Assembly: GCA_045837725.1 (NCBI GenBank)
Contig: JBEWZL010000126.1
Coordinates: forward strand, 390,623-454,622
Length of the DNA stretch: 64,000 bases
Direction of reading: 5' to 3'
Origin: Vermamoeba vermiformis
Lineage: Eukaryota > Tubulinea > Echinamoebida
Part shown: in pieces, positions 50,513-63,300 of the stretch
Layout: each line of letters starts with the position of its first letter
Numbering within the stretch: the stretch's first letter is position 1
Position numbers and translations under genes: made by a program
The notes under the pieces: generated by a model
Seen by the model: the letters and a program-made list of their open reading frames with translations, nothing else
Database searches by the model: none
What the model was told of the DNA's origin: nothing

Positions 50513-51653
50513 TTAGTTACGCTTCTTGGTCTTGGTGCCTTCGTCAACAGGCCACGAGCCAGGAGGCAAAGGAAGCAATCTTGAGACAGCCTTCTGGTAG
50601 TTCTTGTATTGCGGGTACTTGGAGATGGAAATCTGCTCGGTGAAGGGAGTAGAGCCCTGGAAGAGCGCAGTCAACAACAAAGCACCATAGCCGGTCCAGT
50701 TCCAGTACGAGGGTTGAGAAACAGCCAAAGAGAAGACAAAGAAGCACCACCACATTGCTTGTTCAGCGAAGAAGTTGGGATGGCGCGAGTAGCGGAAGAG
50801 ACCGCTGTGAATGAATCCGTGAGCGAATTCGCCAGTCAAAGGCTTCTTGGCATCGATCAATTTCTTCTTGGCTTGTTGGAAGTTCCATTGTTGTTGATCC
50901 GCAACGGTCTCCATCAACAAAAAGAAAGCGAATGCGCCAGTAGCGGCGTAATCAATGTAGTTCAAGGGAGTTCCGCGCTTGAGCCATGCAAAGTACATTG
51001 GGAGCACGAACCAAGTGATGATAACGTTCTGAATGACGGCGATAAACGTGACATTCAACAGTTGGAAGCCGATGAAGCCCAACTTCTCGCGGAGGATCTG
51101 CCAGCGGTAGTCTTCACCGTGCCAAGTGTATCCTCCCTTGCGGCCAAAGTTATAAGAAAGACGTGCACCCCAAAGGGTAGCCAATACTGCCATAATAGCC
51201 AAGCGTTGATCGAGTTGGGTCGATTCGCCCGACAAGACGGGTTGAGCAACAAAATACCAAGCATAAATTACGGGCATAATAGACCATAATTTATCGACTT
51301 GGGAATAGTTATTAAAGATAATTGAGCCAAAATAGCAATAGAAAATGAAGATGAGAGTCAAAACCACAACTCCAACGAGAGCGTCAGCGTGAATGAACCA
51401 GTTCCATGCTGAGCTAGGAGTAACAGTGCTCCAGTTGAGGGTGAGCGCTTGTTTGTATGTCTGCAATAACAACGCTATTGCGTGCGCACCTGAAAATTCT
51501 AAATTCAAATACAAAAATTAGAATATTTAACTCTTTTTTAATTAAACACGGACATACCCATGATGAGGTGGTGGTTAACAGCGTCCGTAAATGCAACAAA
51601 GATTTATTGCAACCGTCACGAGATATTGATTTTTTGCCCGGGCCATTTTCCAT
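50513..51653 (-). CDS. DUF1295 / steroid 5-alpha-reductase-like membrane enzyme
   Basis: The main exon 50513-51489 is secure. A first exon 51620-51653 (start MENGPGKKSIS) joins in phase using donor GTGACG, giving 336 aa, but this N-terminus is tentative. Several membrane helices are present (VGVVVLTLIFIFYCYFGSII, RLAIMAVLATLWGARLSYNF, FQLLNVTFIAVIQNVIITWF, TGAFAFFLLMETVADQQQW). The family core follows: GLFRYSRHPNFFAEQAMWW, STPFTEQISISKYPQYKNYQ, and an end rich in Pro. RHPNFFAEQ is the NADPH-site signature of DUF1295 and related reductases/methyltransferases. Probably an ER oxidoreductase of lipid metabolism. Almost intronless, unlike its neighbours. Confidence 0.85.
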
Positions 51654-51798
51654 AAAAGGAAAAACTGTTGTTACGCTTCGAGCGACCGCGTGACCCTAGA
51701 TCCCGTAATCCGACTCCAGGAACAGCCCTCTCGGCTGGTGCTGTGAATAGGGACGATAACCTAGCTTTATTTGAGCATCAACAAATCGCAACGTGAGG

Positions 51799-54700
51799 CT
51801 AGATCTGCGGATCCTCGCTCATGCTAGAGTCGTCCTCTTTATCGTCGCTATTGTACTCCTCGCGCGTTGGTTTCAGACCTTTGAATCGAGTGGAGACCTT
51901 CACTAAGGCTTCTTCAGCAATTCCCCACTTGAAGAGCGGTTGATCGAGCTGTTCTTCCGTGATCTGACAAACACGTGCATAACGACCTGATCCTAGTCGC
52001 AATTCGATATCCCACGACTGCGTTAATGCTATGCCAAGCTCTTTCATCAAATCAGCAATTGTTCCGTCAATGCGCATCCACACTTGTCGAACAATGTGGT
52101 GCTCGTTGAGTTTAATGTGAATGACTCTGAAGTGCATCATGCCCTTGCTCGACGAGGCCATGATCGAGTGCGGCTTCAGACGACCTTCAGAGATGTCGGC
52201 CAAGACATTGTTGGGGTTGTGTTCATTCTTCAATGCGATGTAAATATCCAGATCAATGCCCGTCACACCGCTGTCATCTGGCAGACCCTACGCCACAAAT
52301 TAATACAAGTGTGTAGGTGGGTAATATATTGCCTGGCTAGCTTACCTGAAATATCACTCCCAAGAAGTAGCCAATGGCACTGAGTGTCGCGCACAGTGAC
52401 AACTTTGAGGTCGTGTGACCACCTCCACTAGCCAGTAATGGCAAGCTGAATTTAAGCCGTTTGTTGCCGTGCTTATCGACTATACTGCCTTGTTCGTAGC
52501 ACTTGATGCCGTGCTTTAAGAACGATTTGACGGCTTTGAAAATACGACCGGGAGAACCACCTCCTGTTGCTTCAGTGCCGCACAACAACCACAGTTGGAA
52601 TCGATTGCTTATAGTGCCCATGCCTAATTGGTCAGGGTGAGTACTCGAGTCATAATATTGAAATAACACTTACGTTTGACGCCACCATACTTCGGCACGT
52701 CAACGCCAAGAGCACCGTTCAAGAGATGAAGTTCTTCTAATTTCTTGCGATCATTTCGCAGCAGTGAGGCCAATACTTGACTGCCAAATACATTTGCAAG
52801 CACGTATCTATCTTGTCGCTTGATCACACCCACTGATGCAGCCACTAATTGACGGTAAGTACTCGAGTACAAAAACAAAATGCGAGCTCCTTACCGTGTC
52901 CCGTGATAGTCTTCGTGTCCATTACTTGATTCAATATTCGAACTTGTGCAAAGTCGCCAACAGGAATGCTATCATCGTGTTAGAGTTGATGAGGCTAAGT
53001 GGCTGGCAACTTACACAATCTTTTTGAACGGCGAGAAATTGACACCATCGTACACTTTCTTTTCTTCTTTGCTCACATTCAGTTTATTTTGGAGGAAGTA
53101 CGGCATTTGAGGTGTAGGCGCTACCCAGCCGAGAGCAGCGATTTCCCTGCTCGTGCGTTAGACCTATTAACACATCGAGATGAGTACTTACTTGAGTGCT
53201 TTGTTCGTAAGTTTCACTCGCTGCATGAATGGCAAGCTAGGGTCGAAGTGAATAGTCTGAATGTTGAAGTTCATCTGCAGATGTTGCACACGTGTCGGTG
53301 ATACTTCATCGGGCGTGAGCCAAAAGTGAGGTCCAATGCCACCACCGAGACCTTCAGACACTTCATCGAGAATGCCTAACAAATCACGATCTCTGAGCGA
53401 TGTGCCAATAAAAAGGAAGCTGTACTCGGATGAAAGTTGTCTCAACAGCTCGTTCAGTGAAATGTCGCGCACCATCACAGCTCTGTAGTCAGCATGTGAC
53501 AGCACGAGTTCCTTACGACCACGTTCAGAGAAATCTCCGTGAAGCTTTAGTAACATTGGAGGCCGTCTTTGTGACTTCAACTCGGCGTAGAACAAGTGCA
53601 CGTCTTCTCTGAATCTGACGGGCAAGTGCGTGCCTTCACGCAATGCGAACTTTGAAATCTTAACTTCATTGGCAGAACTCTTGCTTATCCATGGGGCTTG
53701 ATAGGACTACAGACGTTGTTAATTATAGCAAATATTAATCATAGAATGAACAGCATACCTGCTCTAACATCGCGTCCCAGTTTGTAGTCAAAAGTGCAGG
53801 CCAGGGTCCGCACACTAGCGGCTGTAGGTCTTGCAATGTCATGTCAAACATTGAGTATTTCGAGGGTGCATTTTGGACACTATTGCGTTTCTTTTTTCTT
53901 CCACTACCATTATTGTTGTTGTTGCTATTGTTGGTATTGTTGTTAGAATTGCTCGTTGTCGAAGCACTCGTGGTTGAGGAACTCGTAGTACTGTCACCAC
54001 TTTCGGACGCATTATCAACGGCATTGGGATTGGCTGAGATGTGTTTCTCTCTGTTTTCAGGGATCTCTGCTGCTTTCCGTTCGAACTCTTTGAACTTCTG
54101 TTCGATGCTGCTCCACATGTCTTTGCCTTGCATTTTCAGATTTGAACAGCCGAATTGCGCCAAGACAGTCAAGTCTTCAGTCTGTCGAGCGCGCTCATAG
54201 TCATCTAACTGACCTGCTTCTTCCCACAGCAACTTCACAACACCTTCCCAGCCACCATAGCTGCACGAGACAGGTTAGTTTGGTCCCTCTCAATATATGC
54301 TCAATAGACGGTACGTACATATTGTAAGTGACACCTGCGCCAATCCAAGGCACAACACGACGTCTCGAAAGTCTGTGAATCAATGCTTCAATGATGCTCG
54401 GTGACGCCATTGACTGTTCCAATGCACCTTCTTTTTTAGAGCGACGTCTAAATACAGGAGTGGGTGTTGGATTAGGTGATGGCGGTAGCGGCGTTGTTGA
54501 GGCTGAATCAGTGAGGCTTTCAGTGGATGGGGCTCTGGAGATCTGATCGCTGCTGTCAAGCTCCGGAGCAATCGTGTCGCTGCTCGTTGTTAATAAAACA
54601 TTCTTCTTAAACGCTCTTTTAGCCGTCGAGTCTTTGATTGGCTTTCCTTTCTGTAGCTCGATATATTGCTTCAATGGAGCGATTTTGTTGCTTCCTGTAC

Positions 54701-55001
54701 ATGTCGCGATTTAAATTTATATTTATATTTTAAAATTATTAATGGGTTGATTTGTAAATAGAAGTGGTATTATTGATAATTGGCTATTTTATAAATTAAT
54801 AATTAATTTTATTCATAGCATTCAGATCTAGCTGATTACTTACGACTTCGTGGAGTGTATTGAGGCTAAATTTAAATGTTATTATGGCTATCATTGTTGA
54901 ACTGCACGTACCTTTGATTTTGAAGGAGCAGATCCAACCGCTCCTATCACAGTTATGCCAAATAAGAATAAGAACACATATAAACAAAAGTATATAAACA
55001 T
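51799..55001 (-). CDS. Membrane-linked SIR2-like (SIR2_2) protein with unassigned C-terminal domain
   Basis: Ten exons (minus) join in phase: 54912-55001, 54844-54865, 54319-54694, 53759-54260, 53192-53706, 53015-53146, 52895-52968, 52674-52844, 52346-52623 and 51799-52287 (882 aa). A hydrophobic N-terminus (YVFLFLFGITVIGAVG) suggests a membrane anchor or signal. A Ser/Pro-rich linker leads to the SIR2-like core: RRRVVPWIGAGVTYNIYGGW (NAD-binding GAG), an Asn/Ser-rich insert, ALLTTNWDAMLEQ, MLLKLHGDFSERGRKELVLS (His of the SIR2 site) and YSFLFIGTSLRDRDLLGI. This is the SIR2_2 branch, not deacetylase sirtuins: no zinc Cys set. A roughly 350-residue C-terminal region (GGGHTTSKLSLCAT, DLDIYIALKN) is not recognised; a macro- or SLOG-like nucleotide-binding fold is a guess. 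SIR2_2 domains often degrade NAD in bacterial immunity. Confidence 0.82.
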
Positions 55002-55146
55002 ATTTACAATTTACATTTGAGGTTATCTACGCAAAATAATACGAATGAATGAATCACCGAAAAACGTCAGAACAGGCCAATTTCCGTTTCAGTAATTTTC
55101 TCAACTTTCAATTCGTTATTTGCACTATGACGACCGATTATACTCC

Positions 55147-56298
55147 TCAACTTTGCGTATTTTCTTTCGTGCCAATAAACTGATAGTAATCCACAACGAT
55201 TGGTTTGCGCACCAAGTCATCGCCCTCATTCACAGGCCAGCGTTCACTCGCTGCATTGACGAGCGTCACATTGTCGATCACTTGAAAGCCATAGCCTTCG
55301 TGCACATGGCCTATGTGATAAAGACACGAGTCAGTAGTGATCGTGACAGGACTGAATGGACACAGCTAGTGCCAGTAAGTTAGGTTCGTACCAAACACGT
55401 GCAAGTGTGGCTTGATCTCTTCCAACACACGCTTCTTCAAGGCTCTGCAGCCCCAATGCCGACCATTGGCCGCGAGGTCCATGATTGAGTGCGGCGGCAT
55501 GTGGCTATCGAAGGGACCGTGATCAGTTTACATTTAATAGCTACTTAGTGCCAATGTCTCTTACGTAATTAAAATATCCACTTCATTAGGAATCAGCGCC
55601 CACTTCTCTTTTAAATTGTCTTTGGAACAACTGAATGCCATGTTTCTACGAGGTGGTAAAATGCGTCAGCAATGAGGGTGCTTATTCACGGTGTTTTAAT
55701 ACGTACCGACTGCCTTGCCACGGTGTACCATATATTTTCAAGCCTTCGATCTCAATAAATGTGTCTTGCAGGTAAACGCCTGAAAATTCTAATGAGATCC
55801 GGGTATCTCTTCGTGCGCTGACTTACAGTTGTATAATAATCGATCGATTTTTTCTTTTGAATATCTGTTGAACAAGTATTCATGGTTTCTATGCACAGGT
55901 GCGTAAGCGAAATTGGATCGAATAAAAAAATAATTCATCTTCATACCCAGCAATTACAACTCTGTGTTTGAAATTCTGCTTGCCCAACCACTTATTGAAA
56001 TCTTTGTACACTGCTTTCTCCTTGCTGCGCTTCACAAAGTCGCCTAATAAATTTAAAATTAAAGACCTAACGTATTAATTAACCTACCTGCATGAATCAA
56101 TACATCGCCTTCTGGAATTTTGAGCTAATGGATTTGGGGTGTAAATAAAATTATTAAGCATATTGGATGTGGACGTACATGTGGATGCAAGTTGTGCGTG
56201 TCGCTTATTAAAACTAACCGCCATTTCTTATAATTTTTGCTATTTTTTTGTGCGTCAGTTAAGCCGTATGGTACCTCTAATATAGGCACGTTGTCCAT
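55147..56298 (-). CDS. Calcineurin-like metallophosphoesterase (MPPED-like)
   Basis: Eight exons (minus) join in phase: 56179-56298, 56088-56124, 55947-56043, 55827-55888, 55707-55779, 55565-55645, 55392-55504 and 55147-55310 (248 aa). All metal-site motifs are present in order: LISDTHN, VLIHAGDF, VVIAGNHEYLF, ITHMPPHSIMD and HVFGHVHEGYG. The order and length match the MPPED1/2-like single-domain phosphoesterases (phosphodiester or phosphomonoester substrates, two metals). No signal peptide. It shares an 87 bp divergent promoter with the helical-repeat gene. Confidence 0.92.
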
Positions 56299-56385
56299 TG
56301 TGTTCGCGAGTGAGTCAAAAGAAAAAACACGAAATTTTCAAAATTATAACATTTTGCAACGACACCAAGCCACGCATGACAAATT
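56299..56385. promoter_or_regulatory. 87-bp divergent promoter
   Basis: Start codons of the metallophosphoesterase (minus) and the helical-repeat protein (plus) are 87 bp apart, so the promoter is necessarily shared. No specific element identified. Confidence 0.45.
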
Positions 56386-59300
56386 ATGAGCACGAAAAAG
56401 GTGTCTAATAGCAATGAAGAGCAAACAGACTTGCCCAAACAACAAAAGATATTCAACAAATTAAGTGCCTCTTTGCAATTCTTCAGGAAAAAGCTTTTCC
56501 CAACACAAAATGAGGTAAATTAGCCAATAATATATCGGATGTAATTTTAGTAATATTTATTTTTTGATTGGCTCAGTTAGAATATTTTGATTAATTTTTT
56601 TGTGATTTTAACCAATTTTCCACTAGATCTTGGACCAGCAATTACGCACTATACTCAAGGCATACAACGCAAACGACAAGCAAGAATTTTTTCGCTTAAT
56701 ATCTCAATTTGAAAAACGCCGAAACGTGCCGTTTGAATTGACGTACTACGTTCTTGACACTCGCAAATTTTTCAGTACTTTGTTGCGCGATATAACAAAA
56801 CATCCTGCTGACAAAGAGATCGTCATTAGAATAGTCGATGCGTTGATTAGCAGCTTTGAAAATGTTAGCCGAGAACGTGCACTCAAATTATTGCGATTTT
56901 ATCAACTGCTCAGCTGCTTTGACGGTAAGTGTCTCATATTGTTATTAATCAAGCTAAATTCAAGCAATATTATACTCGTATTAACAATACTATTGCTTGA
57001 CAAGTTGTTTTTTGTTTGACATTCTGACACGTGACTTTGCAGTGAATTTCGTGCAAGTATTTACAGCAAAAGGAGGCTACGAAGTACTCAATAAGCTGAT
57101 CTTGAAGTGGAATGACGAAGAGTTCTTGACTTCCATCGTGGTAGTGCTCGGATCCACGATCATGTGTACGTGAAACACCAGCGTAAAATTACAAATATTA
57201 ATTATTTACCGTAGTTATATCAAAGCCGAAAGTCGAGCAATATCACAGCTTAAAAGAGAATATTATCGATCACGCAGCTCGGAGTTTGGAGTCCAAATCA
57301 TCGGTCGAATTCATCGTTCAAACATTAATTTTGTTGTTCTTCACGCCAGGTACGAAACAATGTTGGCGTATTATAGCGTGATGTTTAATATGCTAAATAA
57401 TCTAATAACAGATAGTATATTGAACTACGAGCGAGCAGTTCATTTGGGCATTCAAGCCATGAACACGTATCCCAACAACCGAATTGTATTGCACGCAGCT
57501 TATTTCCTGCTCGCAATTAGAATCAAAGGTACTTTATTCACGCTATTATATAAGATGTAGAATATGTATTATTATTAACACGTGCGTAGAATTGTTCACA
57601 AAGTTCGCACCTAAGTTGAAAGATGTGCTGCGACCGTTGTTCACGAACGACCTCATCCACGTGACGAAAAATCCACCAGTTCCGAAGACGAGTTACATAT
57701 TAGATGAAAGCGCACAATTGTTATTGTCGCCTGAATACACCAATCGGAGTCAAGTACCTGAGCTGCAGACGACGGAGTTGTTCTTCTTAGAAATGGCCTT
57801 TAATTATTTGCAACAGCACGGTAATTACTTGTACCTCGCTGAATATCTCGTCTAATAACAAACAGATTCGCCGGAGGAGTTGAAGTACTTTTTGGACAAC
57901 AGAATCTTTGCGCTTATTATCAACGAAGTCAAGAATAGTTATTCTTTCGCTGCATTCCCGTTTAGGGCGTTGAGAGCAGCGACCAAATTTAGTAGGTTAC
58001 TAGACTAATTGGATAAAATAGACTAATCTTATTTAGTGCCGACGGTTTACTACACGGACATTGTGAATTTAACAAAAAAAATTATGTTGTCCGAATCAGC
58101 AATACCCGCGCGACATACATGCACGGTCCTATTCTCCACACTTCAGTTCATGGACGAAGATGTCATCAGATCCACCGCTGAAGAAACTGTTTCAACAGTA
58201 TTCGACAAGATTGACAAGAACATCAAAGACAAGCGCACAATGTTGGCTGGAGTCACTCTTTTGCGCTTATATTTCTCAATTTCTAGCTCGGCAATAGGTA
58301 AGGAGCGTTTTTTCCTTTTAAGGCAATTTCTAATGTCGCTCGATTAGTGGAGCAAATCATCCAGGAGACAGGCACGTCTGTGTTCCTGAATATGATCAAA
58401 CACGTGATTGCAGACAACGACAGAGATCGGATGGTGGAAGTGTTAATTATGCTCAAAGAATCTGCTACATTCAGTCCACGTAAGTATCACTCATAGTGCG
58501 ATGTATAGACCGCCAATTCACACTGTGCTCTTAGGTTGTCGCGAGTTCTTTGTCAGCGAGAAGTTCATTATGAGTGCTATTGATATCATTAATGCGTTCC
58601 TTGGGCACGCGGAAGTGTTGAACAAACTGATCCGGTTGTTCGTCAATTCCGTGTCGCAATATGGTACGTCTTAATCATCTAACTACTACAAATACACATC
58701 TTAACTGGATTATAGAGACACTATTCAACCAGCTATTTGAGTCTCCAATCTTCGCGTACGTGACATCAATAATGGCGCGTTATCAAAAAGAAGAAAATAT
58801 CTTGGACGCTGGCTGTAAATTTTTAGCGACTTACGGCCTATATGGTAACTAACATAATCGTAATATTATATTGATGCTAACCGATCTATCGCACAGAATT
58901 GGGTCGCAAATCAGCGCACTCGTTAAACATCATTCGCCAGCTGTACGATATCATCAAAGACATGGACTCGCCTGTAGTTATTGAAAGTGCGCTATTCACT
59001 CTTGTACATTTCTTAAGCGGCACTCCAGGTGAGAGCACAAGAGATTTATTTTTATTATTTTGTTCTAACCTTCACGTTGACAACAGCGAAGTCCGAACAT
59101 ACGTTAGAAGATAGTCAATACGAGTTACTCAGTAGACGATTGGCCACTGCCTTGTGCATTCATCAGGATAGACCAGAGATGTTCAAAAATGCATCGAAGG
59201 TGTTGTATTTCATGTGCCTGCAAGGCAAGGGCCACAACATCAAAGAAGAGCACGTGAAAGATATTCTCGAAGGACTAGACGCATATAGAACGCAGCCTAT

Positions 59301-61501
59301 TGACGGCAGTGAGATGTCGCTGTCCCATATCATTGCCATGTTGCTGACAGTGACGTCGTTGCGTAAGTTATTTGACACGGTCACATCAAGTCTAATCACA
59401 CGACGCAGCCTCGATGAAAGAGAATCCGCTGAATGACAAGGCTTATGATTTCATTATGGACGTCGTCAAGAACAACTTGGACGAGGCTTTCAGGCTGCGA
59501 TTCTTCATGGCGTTGTCCGACACTCAAATCACCACCAACAGTAAGCGCGACTGAGTACTGATAGTGCAGATATTGAACTGACTCTGATTTCAGCCGAGAA
59601 TGTGACGAGGTTGATGGACCGAGGTGTGCTGCCTATTCTCCTCGAGTACATCGAACAGCACCTGAAACACGAGCAGTTAGGATTTGCACACAATGTCATG
59701 GCAAAGCTGTGCGCTATTCGTAAGTGCAATGTGCAGTCTAAGCGGTCGATCTAACAACTCTTATTTAGCTGAAAACATTCCCACGGTTGCTGATCACGGC
59801 ATGCCGCTAATATTCCGCAGTTTCCAAGAACAGAAAAACAACGACATGCTTCATCATTATGGTCTGAAGGCACTGGCAATGATGAGTCAATCAGGTACGA
59901 CAAACCCTCTATTCTGCTCGCTAGTTAATAACATTTTGACAGATGCCATCAAACGTCGCTTTGGGCGAGTTAGCATTGCATTGACACTCGAGACTATGAG
60001 CACGTTCATTGACATCCCTGAGATAGTCATCAACGGCACAGTAGCGCTATTTAATCTTGCCGTCGGATCTTGTAAGTATTGTTTGTCTTATCCTTATATG
60101 GCTAACGCGATCACTATTAAGCTCCGAGTGTACGCATTGACATGCATACTTTGCACGGCATTCATACGTTGATGAAAATATTGAGGCACAGACTGCCTAT
60201 GGTCGTCAAAAACAACGTCATTTTGTTGTTGCGAGTCCTTTGTTCATATGGTAAATAGCTCTACTTGCCTTCCTATGCACTACTAATCAGTACCTTTAGA
60301 TGAGAATTGCATTGATTTCTTGGAAGAGAATGGATTGGAAGAGCTGCTGAATGTAGCCAAGCAATTCCCAGAAGAGAAATCAATGATCGGCGAGATATTA
60401 GTGACCATTGGTGTCGTTGTCGAGGCCGAATACAAGAACAGTCAGTTGTGTAAGTTGATAGAGCCAGCTTTCAAAGTGAAATCTGTCGGATCTAACAATG
60501 TTCGCAGTGGATTACCTCAAGAAGAGCGGCGAGTACATCATTCAATTCGCTAGAAACGCACTAAAAATGTCGTTGGAAATCAAAACACGTGCAGCGAACT
60601 TGCTTTCAGATTTGTCATTCCACAGTGAGTGTTTGACACGTGTCATTTGAGCTGCTGTCTAATCTTCGAGTAGATTTCCTCGTTAGTTCTATACTTGGCA
60701 ATGGTGGTCTGGGCGCGGTGCTCGATTGCTACACAATGCACGCGGACGATGTTGCTTTGGTGGCAAATGTACTGCGCTTGTTGCTCAACTGCTCGCGCAC
60801 TGACGCATTTTGTAAGTACCTCCGCTTTAGCTGTCTTAGGCTAGTATTAATAACTTCATTAGACAACACGGTGTCATTGGCTACAGTCAACACGATTATC
60901 ATTCCAATGATGATGACGCACTTGGACGATCACCTCAACGACGAAGAAACTTCGTTCAATCAAATGTACCCCGCTGGCTTCTTTGCCAATCTTATTCAAT
61001 TTGGCGGCGATTACAACAAGTGGCACCTCGACATCCCACAGCTGGCCAGTCGTATTCTCGTGGTCATTGAAAAACACTCGTCACACGCACAGCTGTTATA
61101 TCACTGCTTCAGATTAATACGAGACTTGGCTAAAGGTGCGTTGTGACTCGTCATGACTATGCAAAAGTGCTTATGAATAACTTTTTAACAGAGCCGAGAG
61201 TGGTGCCTATCATCGCAGAGAAGTTGGATGTGTTAATGTCGAAGCTGAAAGATAAGAACTTCAATATAGAAGCATTGCAAGCCGCTGGCATGGAGCTCAT
61301 GGCACAAGTGTGCAGTTTAGGTATGTTGCGTGTATATCAGCGCCGAACGACTTTACTGATGATTGGTTGGCAGATGTCGGTTTGAATCAATTCGTCATTC
61401 TGAACGGCAGTGAGTGGATGGAGCAAATTAAAACAGAATACAGTTCTAATCAACGAATTGGCACGGCGTACGACAAAATTACGAAGGCTTTGCACAAATA
61501 A
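56386..61501 (+). CDS. Large armadillo/HEAT-like helical repeat protein
   Basis: About two dozen short exons; the first are 56386-56514, 56627-56924, 57043-57165 and 57215 onward, and the last ends at TAA 61501. The joins I checked keep phase, giving roughly 1200-1300 residues. Apart from a basic start (MSTKKVSNSNEEQ, FFRKKLFP), the chain is all alpha-helix in pairs, such as KEIVIRIVDALISSFENVSR, NVLRLLLNCSRTDAF, GLKALAMMSQS and TVALFNLAVGS, typical of ARM/HEAT solenoids. There are no catalytic motifs or membrane segments. It is likely a scaffold. I recognise no named family. An intron near 60625 has TGACACGTGTCA at 60634-60645. Confidence 0.78.
60634..60645. repeat. Intronic palindrome TGACACGTGTCA, copy 5
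   Basis: Perfect copy inside an intron of the helical-repeat gene, about 9 nt after the donor GTGAGT. Confidence 0.85.
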
Positions 61502-61631
61502 AATCTGATTCAGATTTTGTAATTGACAGCCTGTCACATTTTGCGGTATCGAATCAGCAATTATTCATTCTCGATTGATTCGTTTTGTTAGAGCACGCGC
61601 TAATTTTTTTCTCTAATTACTAGTATAAACA

Positions 61632-63045
61632 ATGGAGATCGGTGAATTGGCCCAATTGTTTGAGCTTGGATCGCAGCTGTTTTCGTTGGGAAAAGACGAC
61701 GAAGCATTAAAAGCGTTCGAAAAGGCCTTGAATTTATCACAACAGCATGGAGATAAGGTAACAATTGAGGTGTCACATATTTAATTAAAATGATTATTTG
61801 TCAATTTTAAAAAATCAATATTCTTCGAACGACTTACCATTCGTAGACAAATGTTATTATATATGAACAAAAATCCCGTATTTTTTTGCTGTATTATTAT
61901 AACTGAGATCTACTGTAGGAAAGCGAGGCTAACGTACTCGTCAGCTTAGGCATGCTTCATTATTCGCAAGGAGATTTTGAAAAGAGTCTTCAGCACCATC
62001 AAAATTCAGCGAAAGTATTCAAAGAGGTAAGAGTTCTTCGTTACGATTGAAATGTTACTGATCTGTTCAATGTCAGTTAAGTAACGAGCAACAGCTGGGG
62101 CAAGCACTTAAAACAATAGGCGTGATTCAATTAGGACTGGGATTTATAGACAAAGCAGTGCATGTATTAAACATCGCGCAGACTCTGGCGACAAAAACAA
62201 ACGACCAAGAGACACTAGTCGAAATTGACGACGCACTCAAAAGAGCCAATCGATTCACAAACATAATAACGCAAAAGGTACGTTATTATTTTATTTATGC
62301 TTTGCAGCTGATGGTTGCGACAGAAATTAGAACAGCCAGTTAATGGTGGCATAAAACGAAGTCTCGGTTCACCAAGTCAATTGAAGAACAAACGAGCCGT
62401 GTCTATTGTCACGTCACCAATTAACAATGACGAGAACAGTGAGCGTAAGTACAACGACCGTGGATCGAGTGGCTGGTGGCATTGTTTGACACGTGTCATC
62501 AACTAACGACATTTTCAACGCAGAACGAGCAGCAATCGAAGAACTGTTTTTAGAAGGAGTTGAGCACTTCGATGAACAGCAGTATGAACAAGCAATCATC
62601 TTATTTGAACGCGCCCTAGCATTGGCCCAGAAGATTAACGATTCCGTCAAACAAGCAGATCTACTCACTAACATTGCCGGGGCTTATTATTGCATGGAAC
62701 CGTTTGGAACAGTGTAAGTATTGATTACGAATCGGGGTTTGAAGACAAAGGATCGAATAGAAGAACAAGTATTGAAATAATTTGTAACGTGTAATAATTA
62801 GGGAGCCCAAAGTCATGCAATTATATCAACAAGCAATGCACATTTATCACACCGCAAAGAATTCGAAGGGCGAGGCACGCGTGCTGCGGAACTTGGGCAA
62901 TGTGTTTTTGAACCTCGCAAACAACAAACTCGCTGCTGAAGTGCTGTCTACTGCCGTGCAATTAGCTCACGAAGCAGGCGATAGTAATGCTGAGCAATCG
63001 GCACTCGAATTGTATAATAGAGCCAATCAGAGAATGAATTTTTAG
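61632..63045 (+). CDS. TPR-repeat protein
   Basis: Exons 61632-61757, 61919-62026, 62077-62277, 62324-62444, 62524-62713 and 62802-63045 join in phase (329 aa). Two TPR arrays are separated by a basic Ser/Asn linker (GGIKRSLGSPSQLKNKRA). Units include GSQLFSLGKDDEALKAFEKA, NVLVSLGMLHYSQGDFEKSL, GVEHFDEQQYEQAIILFERA and ARVLRNLGNVFLNLANNKLA. Unit length is near 40 residues, like LGN/kinesin-light-chain-type TPRs. Probably an adaptor. Start chosen at the first ATG after a stop-rich leader. The intron 62445-62523 carries TGACACGTGTCA. Confidence 0.85.
62487..62498. repeat. Intronic palindrome TGACACGTGTCA, copy 6
   Basis: Perfect copy inside the TPR gene intron 62445-62523. Confidence 0.9.
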
Positions 63046-63300
63046 CTAGATCCGAAAAAATTTATGGAAACACACTCTGTCCTGCTCTGTTCTTGGTTCC
63101 TGCACGCGTGAATTTGACATTTAAAAGGCTGATAAAATCTAAGAGAACGTCGCGTGAAATTTAGAAGTCACTTTGCCTAATTTGGTAATTAATAACCAAG
63201 GCTCGCGACGGCTCCTCAGTGCTGGTACTTAAAATGATCGAATCGATTGGTCATTCTACCAATTACTACAAATTCAACAACACAACTAATACAGCAAGCT

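Noticed and set aside
50609-51289. 226-codon plus-strand ORF opposite the DUF1295 gene
   Set aside because: The minus frame gives a clear DUF1295 protein with membrane helices; the plus frame has no domain features.
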